NCBI GenBank assembly: GCA_028869355.1
Contig: JAGWSK010000154.1
Coordinates: forward strand, 1 to 7,893
DNA from: Alphaproteobacteria bacterium
GTDB lineage: Bacteria > Pseudomonadota > Alphaproteobacteria > Micropepsales > Micropepsaceae
Direction: 5' to 3'
DNA length: 7,893 nt
Shown: one piece after another, positions 1 to 6,089 of the stretch
How the letters are laid out: every line of letters starts with the position of its first letter
Numbering within the stretch: position 1 is the first letter of the stretch
Program-made: the position numbers and the translations under genes
The notes under the pieces: generated by a model
What the model saw: the letters and a program-made list of their open reading frames with translations, nothing else
The model's database searches: none
Told to the model about the DNA's origin: nothing

Positions 1-487
1 GAGTCGCCTTCGCGGTCGCAGGCGCTGCGGGGAACGCCGCGGTCCGCACCGTTATGACTTTTTTGAAGCCTTTGGCCTCGACTTTCTGGATCGCGTTGCC
101 GGCATAGATCGGCCGCCGGAAAACATCCGGGCCTTCAACGGCAATGATGTCGGAAATCTGCGGCACATCGAGTTTCGCTGCCACACGCGGCAATGTGTTT
201 TTTCCATTCGCAGTCGCCGGCGCGGCAATGGCGTCATACCGGTCAGCCAGCGCGAGCACGAGCGCAGCAACCGGTTCCGCCAGGAAACCGGCGTAACGGA
301 CATCATCGGCGATCAGCACCCTTTCCACGCCGGCGATTTTTTGCGCCTGCTCTGCTGCATTGCGGCAATCATGGCCTGCGATAAGCACATGTACCGGCGT
401 CGAGACGGCAGTTGCAGCGGTGACAGTTTTCGCTGTTGCCTCGTCGAGTGTGGCATTGCCATGTTCGGCGAGCACCAGCGTCGCCAT
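1..487 (-). CDS. etfA: Electron transfer flavoprotein subunit alpha (3' end outside window)
   Basis: This is the large ETF subunit, which binds FAD and passes electrons from acyl-CoA and related dehydrogenases to ETF-ubiquinone oxidoreductase. The frame is open from the ATG at 487 to the left edge and gives 162 complete codons, about half of a usual 310-320 residue protein. What is visible is the N-terminal alpha/beta domain: start MATLVLAEHGNATL, then DAIAAPATANGKNTLPR near residues 85-101, and the family motif FRRPIYAGNAI at 123-133. The C-terminal FAD-binding domain lies outside the window. The start is fixed by a TGATG junction, where the etfB stop overlaps the etfA start by one base, so the two are translationally coupled. 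A weak purine-rich ribosome site (GAGAAAGG) lies about 9 bases upstream. No frameshift is seen. Confidence 0.95.
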   Translation of the reverse strand, partial: MATLVLAEHGNATLDEATAKTVTAATAVSTPVHVLIAGHDCRNAAEQAQKIAGVERVLIADDVRYAGFLAEPVAALVLALADRYDAIAAPATANGKNTLPRVAAKLDVPQISDIIAVEGPDVFRRPIYAGNAIQKVEAKGFKKVITVRTAAFPAAPATAKAT

Positions 488-1233
488 CAGATGATGCCTT
501 TCTCGCGGAGCTTGCCGACAAGTTCGGCAGCCGAACCAACACGCATACCGGATCGGCGTTTTTCCGGCGCAGTGACTTCCAGCACCTTCAGGCGCGGTGC
601 CGGATCAACGCCGTAATCGGCGACACTCTTCTCGATGATCGGCTTTTTTCGCGCTTTCATGATGTTGGGCAGTGAAGCATAACGCGGCTCGTTCAGCCGC
701 AAATCGGTGGTGATCACGGCCGGCAGGGTGAGCTCGACGGTCTGAAGGCCGCCATCCACTTCGCGCGTGACCGATGCTTTGTCGGGGCCGAGTTCCAATT
801 GCGCCGCGAATGTGCCCTGGGGCCAGCCCAACAGCGCGGCCAGCATTTGACCGGTCTGATTGCAGTCATCATCGATTGCCTGCTTGCCAAGGATGACAAG
901 GCGCGGCTGTTCCGCCGTGCAAACCGATTTGAGGATTTTGGCGACCGCCAGCGGCTCAAGATCGCCGTCATGCTTCACGAGAATGGCGCGGTCTGCGCCG
1001 ATTGCAAGCGCGGTCCGCAGGGTTTCCTGTGCCGCTGCCGGACCTATGCTCACCGCGATGATTTCGGTGACTTTGCCCTTTTCCTTCTGCCGCACCGCCT
1101 CTTCGACCGCGATCTCGTCGAAGGGATTGATCGACATTTTGACATTGGTCAGATCGACTCCGGACCGGTCGGCCTTGACCCGAACGGCAACGTTGAAGTC
1201 GATCACCCGCTTGACCGGGACGAGAACTTTCAT
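487..1233 (-). CDS. etfB: Electron transfer flavoprotein subunit beta
   Basis: This is the small ETF subunit. It pairs with EtfA in the cytoplasm, binds a structural AMP and docks on acyl-CoA dehydrogenases. At 248 residues it is the normal length, close to human ETFB. It aligns by eye from end to end: VKRVIDF at residues 7-13, NPFDEIAVEEAVR at 36-48, the nucleotide-binding stretch DDDCNQTGQM (121-130) with WPQGTFA (137-143), the ETF-beta signature from TREVDGG (156-162) to LPAVITTDLRLNEPRY, and the recognition loop RYASLPNIMKARKK (184-197) with its docking leucine at 188. All key positions are present. It is the first gene of an etfBA unit, with its own likely promoter in the 239-bp gap upstream. 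Its ribosome site is weak (AAAGG about 13 bases before the ATG). In many Hyphomicrobiales the pair is followed by a 3-hydroxybutyryl-CoA dehydrogenase, which would lie off the left edge if present. Confidence 0.97.
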   Translation of the reverse strand: MKVLVPVKRVIDFNVAVRVKADRSGVDLTNVKMSINPFDEIAVEEAVRQKEKGKVTEIIAVSIGPAAAQETLRTALAIGADRAILVKHDGDLEPLAVAKILKSVCTAEQPRLVILGKQAIDDDCNQTGQMLAALLGWPQGTFAAQLELGPDKASVTREVDGGLQTVELTLPAVITTDLRLNEPRYASLPNIMKARKKPIIEKSVADYGVDPAPRLKVLEVTAPEKRRSGMRVGSAAELVGKLREKGII

Positions 1234-1293
1234 CGCTCGAGATTTGCCTTTGGCTCAGGTGAGCGGCCGTATTGGAGCTCCACCCGGAACCCA

Positions 1294-1305
1294 TTGTGCA
1301 GTGCA
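1294..1305 (-). promoter_or_regulatory. Candidate PhaR/AniA-type box at the etfB start site
   Basis: The minus strand reads TGCACTGCACAA. This agrees at all 12 positions with the consensus TGCRNYGCASMA that I recall for PhaR (AniA), the polyhydroxybutyrate-responsive repressor of alphaproteobacteria. It sits inside a slightly larger imperfect inverted repeat flanked by ATTG and CAAT (1293-1307). It lies about 61 bases before the etfB ATG and directly downstream of the candidate -10 element, so a bound repressor would cover the transcription start. The sequence match is seen directly; the identity of the regulator is inferred. Confidence 0.4.
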
Positions 1306-1306
1306 A

Positions 1307-1336
1307 TAACTACGCGGCTGGTTCCGGTCCTGTCAA
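1307..1336 (-). promoter_or_regulatory. Candidate sigma-70 promoter for etfBA
   Basis: A perfect -35 hexamer TTGACA lies at 1331-1336 on the minus strand. An 18-bp spacer separates it from TAGTTA at 1307-1312, a poor -10 match (TA at the first two positions) of the relaxed kind often accepted in alphaproteobacteria. Transcription would begin near 1300 and give a leader of roughly 65 bases before the etfB ATG. The -35 is convincing and the -10 is not, so the element may need an activator. Confidence 0.4.
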
Positions 1337-1339
1337 CGA

Positions 1340-1357
1340 AACGTCACGTGAACGTAA
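1340..1357. promoter_or_regulatory. ACGT-repeat box upstream of the etfB -35
   Basis: The minus strand reads TTACGTTCACGTGACGTT. It holds three ACGT units within 15 bases, centred on the palindrome CACGTG (1345-1350). It starts 3 bp upstream of the TTGACA element, where an activator or co-repressor could bind. ACGT pairs two bases apart resemble the boxes described for the MerR-family regulator LiuR in front of acyl-CoA and branched-chain amino acid catabolic genes. That resemblance is from memory and weak, and no regulator gene lies nearby. Confidence 0.3.
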
Positions 1358-1434
1358 TGCCGTCGCGATAGCGCCACGCCTGCGTCATTCAGCCGCGGTC
1401 TTCGACTTCTTCACGGCCACATCCCACGCGGGCC

Positions 1435-1460
1435 TGCCGCGCTTGCGCGGCAATTTTTTT
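1435..1460 (+). terminator. Rho-independent-type terminator facing the + direction
   Basis: The bases TGCCGCGC and GCGCGGCA form a perfect 8-bp GC-rich stem (1435-1442 with 1445-1452) around TT, so the real loop is probably four bases. One A and then seven consecutive T follow on the + strand (1454-1460). This is a textbook intrinsic terminator for + strand RNA. On the minus strand the same element has its A run before the hairpin and no U run after it, although it lies 13-38 bases past the stop of the haem-propeller gene. No + strand gene precedes it. Confidence 0.6.
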
Positions 1461-1472
1461 GCGCCGAATTGG

Positions 1473-3167
1473 CTACCGGACTTGAACCTTGACCAGCTTT
1501 GATGGCGGACGATAGGCGGGAATCCAGACTGTCGGCCGTGGCGCCCCGACTTCGACCTTGAAGTCGCGAATTTCATAATTGTCCGGGGTCATGTACTCGA
1601 CCGATTTTCCGGTGATCGTATCGATCTTGTAGATGCGGCTGCTGGAGAAATCGTTGGTCCACACGATGTGGTTCTTGTCATCGACGCTTGCCGAATAGGG
1701 CTCGGCATAAGGCGCCGTGTAGGGCTTCACACCCGGGATCAGCGGATACTCCTTCAGGATTTGTTCGTCCGGATCGAACATGACCACCTGGCCGGCAAAG
1801 AATTCGGCTGCCCAAAGGCGGTTCTGCCCGTCGATCTGGCCGCGACGCGGCCCCGACATCGGGGTAGGCACGGCATAATTCTTGTAGTCCAGCGTGGCCG
1901 GATCGAAGAAGCCGATCTTGCCTTCGCGCCAGATATACAGATCGGTGCGGCCCCTGGAGTCGGTGTCGATGTCATAGATGCCGGCATTCTTCGGGATCGG
2001 ATAGATCGTGCGCTTCAGCGCCTCGCTTGAGGTGTCGAGCTTCACGAGCTGACCGTTCACCGGCAGTGTCCAGACATTCCCCTGGGGATCGAGCCCGAAC
2101 TGGTCGTTTCCCGTCGCCCAGCCGTTGAACTGGCCGGTTTTCGGATTGTAGCGCACGGTTCCCTTGCGCATGCCGATGATGACATTGCCCTGGCGATCAA
2201 ATTGCAGTTCGTGCGTGCCGCCCCCTGGATTGCCGGGCCGGCCGTCGCCACCATTCGGATCACGTCCCGCGCCGGCGGGCGCCCGGAAATGCAGCTCCTT
2301 GACTTCCCCGGTATTCCGGTCCAGTTGGCCGATCGTATAGGAGAAATGATCGGTATAATACGCATACTGATCATTCATGATGACGTCATGCGGCCAGACA
2401 TAGGCCGGATCGCCGCGCAGCATGAACACATCGCGCTGACCACCGCGCGGCAGGTCATATTCCGTCACCACCGTATTGGTGGACTCGGCGTTGGTCGGGC
2501 GCGGCCGCGGTTTGAACGGAACCTTGTCGGATGAACCTGGACCGCGGATGGAAGCGAGATATTCCGCCAACGGCTCGATGAATTGCCTCTGGCCAAACGC
2601 GTAAGTGCCGGGCGTATCGTCGTCGGCGGCGCGGCCCGCCATCATCCGGATGACCTTCACCCATTGATCCCTGGTGCGCGGAATCTGCAGCGCCCATTGC
2701 AGCGTGTGGCAATTGCTGCACTGGGAGAACAAGACCTTCTGCTGATCCGTGCCGGGAAGGCCGGCGATGATTTCGGATGCCGTGGCATCGTTGTAAGCCA
2801 GCGGTTTGGATTTCAACGTGAAATTCACCCGCGCCGTCTTGCCGCTCGCGATGGCGACGCTGGATTTATTGACATGGTCGAAATCCGGCAGTTCGACGCC
2901 GACCGACCACGAACCGGGCTTCACATCGGACCAGGAGGGGAAATCATAGTCGCCGTTTTTGTCGGTATAGACCGCAACCGTAATGTTGGTGTTATCGAGA
3001 TGGGCTTTGACCGGAATTCCGGCCAGCGGAGCGCCGTCGGAGGAGACAATATGTCCACGCAGCAGCGTCGCGGCATCGGCGGCAAGCGCCGCAGGCGCAG
3101 CCACAACAGCGAAACCAAGTGCGGTCAGAAGAGCCTGGGAGCGGACGCGAAGACGGCTGGGAAGCAT
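1473..3167 (-). CDS. Exported haem c protein with Vgb/NHL-type beta-propeller
   Basis: A 564-residue periplasmic or secreted protein of unknown function, built from three modules. Residues 1-29 are a Sec signal peptide (basic start, hydrophobic core, probable cleavage after ALA). Residues about 34-118 form a carboxypeptidase-regulatory-like Ig fold (GHIVSSDGAPLAGIPV, YTDKNGDYDF). Residues about 130-210 resemble a small cytochrome c domain, with the haem attachment motif CSNCH at 150-154 and possible distal ligands M175 or M176. From about 232 to the end I count seven repeats of the type D-x-x-G-N-x-W...LD-x-x-T-G, as expected for a seven-bladed propeller of the virginiamycin B lyase (Vgb)/NHL kind. 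A Gly/Asn-rich insert lies at 298-317. The start is fixed by the strong ribosome site AGGAGG (3175-3180), 7 bases before the ATG. It lies 62 bp after the PH-domain gene, so it may be a separate unit. An oxidoreductase or lyase acting outside the cytoplasm is plausible; streptogramin resistance should not be assumed. Confidence 0.8.
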   Translation of the reverse strand: MLPSRLRVRSQALLTALGFAVVAAPAALAADAATLLRGHIVSSDGAPLAGIPVKAHLDNTNITVAVYTDKNGDYDFPSWSDVKPGSWSVGVELPDFDHVNKSSVAIASGKTARVNFTLKSKPLAYNDATASEIIAGLPGTDQQKVLFSQCSNCHTLQWALQIPRTRDQWVKVIRMMAGRAADDDTPGTYAFGQRQFIEPLAEYLASIRGPGSSDKVPFKPRPRPTNAESTNTVVTEYDLPRGGQRDVFMLRGDPAYVWPHDVIMNDQYAYYTDHFSYTIGQLDRNTGEVKELHFRAPAGAGRDPNGGDGRPGNPGGGTHELQFDRQGNVIIGMRKGTVRYNPKTGQFNGWATGNDQFGLDPQGNVWTLPVNGQLVKLDTSSEALKRTIYPIPKNAGIYDIDTDSRGRTDLYIWREGKIGFFDPATLDYKNYAVPTPMSGPRRGQIDGQNRLWAAEFFAGQVVMFDPDEQILKEYPLIPGVKPYTAPYAEPYSASVDDKNHIVWTNDFSSSRIYKIDTITGKSVEYMTPDNYEIRDFKVEVGAPRPTVWIPAYRPPSKLVKVQVR

Positions 3168-3229
3168 GACGATTCCTCCTCCGGTTTATGGAAGCAAGGA
3201 TACGCCAGCCGCAGGGCCGCGCACAGACG

Positions 3230-3709
3230 CTATTTGATGCCTTTGGCGGTCTCGATGGCGCGCCGGAACCCGACCGGATCGGCAATCGGCGGAATATCCA
3301 CTTTATCGATGCCGGTGCCCTCGATTCTCAGGCTGCCATAACCCCAGATGCGGCCCCAGATGCCCTGATAGACTCGCACGCCTTCGATATTGGTCAGCGC
3401 AATTTCGTTGGTCCTGAGCGACACCAACCCGCTCTTCTCGACAAAACGGTGCGACGTGACAGCGATCTCCGTCGTCCACCGCCGCAGCATCCGGCGCAAG
3501 AAGATGACGATCCCCGCCAGCATCAGGATCATGCCGAGAATGATCGGCCAGCCGCCGGCAAATGCCCGACCGAACAGCAGAATGATGATCAGGACGATAA
3601 ACGGGATGATCAGCGCCAGCAGCGCCTTGAATGTGTACAGCCAGTGGAAGTGGGCTTCGGCGACGATCCGTTCGCCATCACCCAACGACCGCTCGAGATA
3701 GGACGACAT
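3230..3709 (-). CDS. PH-domain (bPH_2/DUF304-type) inner membrane protein
   Basis: A 159-residue membrane protein. A short cytoplasmic head (residues 1-25) is followed by two hydrophobic helices at about 27-47 and 54-72, separated by a short glycine-containing turn. After a basic patch (RRMLRR, 72-77) comes a bacterial pleckstrin-homology-like domain, about 78-156. That domain carries the expected pattern: TEIAVTSHRFVEKSGLVS, then RTNEIALTNIEGVRV with YQ, then GYGSLRIEGTG, and DPVGFRRAIE near the end. The family is common (YdbS/YdbT-like) but its biochemical role is mostly undefined; membrane-associated scaffolding or stress roles have been proposed for relatives. It begins only 7 bp after the ftsK stop, so co-transcription is very likely and a link to the envelope or division is a reasonable guess. 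Its ribosome site is weak, consistent with coupling to ftsK translation. Confidence 0.85.
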   Translation of the reverse strand: MSSYLERSLGDGERIVAEAHFHWLYTFKALLALIIPFIVLIIILLFGRAFAGGWPIILGMILMLAGIVIFLRRMLRRWTTEIAVTSHRFVEKSGLVSLRTNEIALTNIEGVRVYQGIWGRIWGYGSLRIEGTGIDKVDIPPIADPVGFRRAIETAKGIK

Positions 3710-3716
3710 TGCGCCA

Positions 3717-6089
3717 TTATCCGTGATCGGGCAGCAGGATTTCGCGTTTGCCCTGGTGATTGGGTCTGCTGATCATCCCCTCGTCTTCCATGCGCTCGAT
3801 CAGCCGGGCGGCACGATTGTAGCCGATCTGCAGCCGCCGCTGGATGTAGGATGTCGAAACCTTGCGTTCTCGCGCCACGATCTGCACCGCCTTGTCGAAC
3901 AGGTCGTCGCCGCCCTCGCTGCTTTCGCCAAGGCCGAAATCATCATCTCCGTCTTCATCCGGCTCTTCGGTAACCGCATCGAGATAATCCGGCCGGCCCT
4001 GCGTCTTGAGGAAGCGCACCACGTCTTCGACTTCCGAATCCGAGCAGAATGGTCCATGCACCCGCCGGATGCGGCCGCCGGCCATCATGTAGAGCATGTC
4101 GCCCTGACCGAGCAATTGCTCGGCGCCCTGCTCGCCGAGAATCGTGCGTGAATCGATTTTCGACGTCACCTGGAAGCTGATGCGGGTGGGGAAATTCGCC
4201 TTGATTGTGCCGGTAATCACGTCGACGGACGGCCGCTGGGTTGCGGCGATCAGGTGAATGCCCGCCGCGCGCGCCATTTGCGCCAGCCGCTGCACCGCGC
4301 CCTCGATCTCCTTGCCCGAGATCATCATCAGGTCGGCCATTTCATCCACGACCACGACGATGAAAGGCATCGGCTCGAGATCGAGGATTTCGTCTTCATA
4401 GACCGGCTTGCCGGTTTCCTGGTCGAAACCCGTTTGGACCGTGCGCTTCAGCACTTCGCCTTTTTCCGCGGCGCGGCTCACCCGCTCATTGAAGGCTTCG
4501 ACGCCGCGCACACCGATCTTGGCCATTTTGCCGTAGCGGTTTTCCATCTCGCGGACCGCCCATTTCAGCGCCACCACCGCCTTCTTCGGATCGATCACCA
4601 CCGGCGCCAGCAGATGCGGAATGCCTTCATACACCGACAGTTCCAGCATCTTGGGATCGATCATGATCATGCGGCAATCGCCCGGCGGCATGCGGTAAAG
4701 CAGCGACAGGATCATGGTGTTCAGCGCGACCGATTTGCCCGATCCGGTGGTGCCTGCGATCAGGAGATGCGGCATCTTGGCGAGATCCGCCATCACCGGT
4801 TCGCCGCCAATCGTTTTGCCGAGCGCAAGTGTCAGTGGCGCGCGCGATTTCTCATATTCCGGCGCCGCCAGCAGTTCGCGCAGGAAAACCTTCTCGCGGC
4901 GCTGATTGGGCAGTTCGATTCCGATCACATTGCGGCCGGGAATGACCGCGACGCGTGCCGCCAGCGCGCTCATCGACCGCGCAATATCATCGGCGAGCGA
5001 AATCACCCGCGATGTCTTCACGCCCGCGGCAGGTTCGAATTCGTACAGCGTGACCACCGGGCCAGGCCGCACTTCGGAAATTCGTCCGCGCACACCGAAA
5101 TCCGACAGCACGGATTCCAGCAGTTTCGCATTTTCCTTAAGTGAGTCATCGGAAACCAGCGGACCGCCGGAATCCGCCGGCGGTTCGGCGAGCACTCCCA
5201 GCGGCGGCAACTGATATTCGCCTTCCGCGAGATTGAGCGCCGGCTGCAACTCCTTGACCCGCGGCTTGCGTTTGCGGTCGTCGCCGCGGCGCACCAGCGT
5301 CTCGCTGTCGCGGTCCCGGAAGGGCGGCTCATCGGACTCTTCATGGTCTTCAAACGCAGCGAACTCATCTTCTTCATCATCGATTTCCGGCAACGGTGCG
5401 CGCGCGACTCTCGCGCCGGTGCGGCGGCGCAAGAGCTTAACCATTCCGCGCCCAAGCATGACGAAACTGGCCGCAACCAGTTGACCGGCGCGCATTGCCC
5501 ATCCCACTGCCCACAGAATCAGGATGAACCCGGCAACGACAACGCCAGAGGCCACCAGCACGATCCATCGCGATGATGGGGCGTTGCCCGCTTTGCCAAT
5601 CAGCGGCCAGAGCAGCCCCCCGGCCACACCGCCCGCCCCGGCGGGGAATGCGCCGAACGACGGCATGGCCGCGAGACCTGCCGAACACAGCAGCAGGCCA
5701 CTGCCGAGCACCGAGAGTCGCACGATAAGCCGCCGCGGACGCGCGCCGCGCAAGATCATCTCCCAGCCGAATGCGGCTGCGGCGGCAGACAACCCGAGCG
5801 ATGCCAGGCCGAAAAACCTCAGCAGCAGATCGGCGGTGTACGCGCCGGTCTGGCCCAGCCAGTTGGCAGGCGCCTTGCCGGTGGCAACATCGAAACTCGG
5901 ATCGGTGGCGTCATAACCCGCAATCGCCACGAGCATTGCGGCGCCCGCAACCAGCAGCACGCAGCCCAGCACTCGCCACAGAGCAGGCTCGAGCAGCGCG
6001 TGGAACCTGGCCCGCACTGCCCCAATGGCCCCTGCAATCCGCGCACGGCGGGAACGCGGCTGATAAACCCCGACACGTTGTGCGCTCAT
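3717..6089 (-). CDS. ftsK: DNA translocase FtsK
   Basis: A membrane-anchored, ATP-driven dsDNA pump that acts at the division septum to clear and align chromosome termini for XerCD recombination. From the ATG at 6089 it has 790 residues. There are four hydrophobic segments, near 38-58, 86-109, 122-143 and 174-198. A short charged linker runs from about 200 to 315 (acidic DDEEDEF, then a basic RKRKPR region), far shorter than in E. coli. The motor domains follow, with Walker A GTTGSGKS at 446-453 and Walker B VVVVDE at 578-583. The C-terminal winged-helix gamma domain (about 729-787, including STSYIQRRLQIGYNRAARLIERM) reads KOPS signals and contacts XerD. I prefer this start because ATGA overlaps the aminotransferase stop and AGGGGG lies 10 bases upstream. 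The longer start at 6098 (793 residues) would leave only one base between that site and the ATG. All catalytic motifs are intact. Confidence 0.97.
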   Translation of the reverse strand: MSAQRVGVYQPRSRRARIAGAIGAVRARFHALLEPALWRVLGCVLLVAGAAMLVAIAGYDATDPSFDVATGKAPANWLGQTGAYTADLLLRFFGLASLGLSAAAAAFGWEMILRGARPRRLIVRLSVLGSGLLLCSAGLAAMPSFGAFPAGAGGVAGGLLWPLIGKAGNAPSSRWIVLVASGVVVAGFILILWAVGWAMRAGQLVAASFVMLGRGMVKLLRRRTGARVARAPLPEIDDEEDEFAAFEDHEESDEPPFRDRDSETLVRRGDDRKRKPRVKELQPALNLAEGEYQLPPLGVLAEPPADSGGPLVSDDSLKENAKLLESVLSDFGVRGRISEVRPGPVVTLYEFEPAAGVKTSRVISLADDIARSMSALAARVAVIPGRNVIGIELPNQRREKVFLRELLAAPEYEKSRAPLTLALGKTIGGEPVMADLAKMPHLLIAGTTGSGKSVALNTMILSLLYRMPPGDCRMIMIDPKMLELSVYEGIPHLLAPVVIDPKKAVVALKWAVREMENRYGKMAKIGVRGVEAFNERVSRAAEKGEVLKRTVQTGFDQETGKPVYEDEILDLEPMPFIVVVVDEMADLMMISGKEIEGAVQRLAQMARAAGIHLIAATQRPSVDVITGTIKANFPTRISFQVTSKIDSRTILGEQGAEQLLGQGDMLYMMAGGRIRRVHGPFCSDSEVEDVVRFLKTQGRPDYLDAVTEEPDEDGDDDFGLGESSEGGDDLFDKAVQIVARERKVSTSYIQRRLQIGYNRAARLIERMEDEGMISRPNHQGKREILLPDHG

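Noticed and set aside
1273..1282. Perfect 10-bp palindrome TGGAGCTCCA in the etfB leader.
   Set aside because: It is short, has no neighbouring repeat and does not occupy a promoter position. It could be an operator half, but chance is as good an explanation.
1385..1576. A 63-codon minus-strand frame ending Lys/Arg-rich, KKSKTAAE, partly in the gap after the haem-propeller gene.
   Set aside because: Two thirds of it overlaps the haem-propeller gene in another frame, it has no clear ribosome site, and its basic tail simply translates the terminator hairpin region. I recognise no family.
1473..3167. Reading the propeller gene as a virginiamycin B lyase (streptogramin resistance).
   Set aside because: Only the blade pattern is shared. 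The extra haem and Ig-like domains and the signal peptide point to a different extracytoplasmic function, and catalytic residues cannot be placed with confidence.
3168..3229. Possible promoter in the 62-bp gap before the haem-propeller gene (TATCCT near 3199).
   Set aside because: No acceptable -35 lies at the right distance. The ribosome site there is strong, but independent transcription cannot be supported from sequence alone.
2583..3341. Long + strand open frame of 252 codons opposite the haem-propeller gene.
   Set aside because: It covers the N-terminus of a well-supported minus-strand gene, its promoter and ribosome site, and the end of the PH gene. It has no recognisable domain. The same reasoning removes the 190-codon frame at 799-1371 and the 249-codon frame at 5771-6520.
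4254..5144. Long + strand open frame of 296 codons opposite ftsK, rich in His and Arg.
   Set aside because: It is the antisense shadow of the ftsK motor domain; its composition (HRRR, RHHRQ runs) is typical of the reverse strand of a GC-rich gene, and no family is recognisable.
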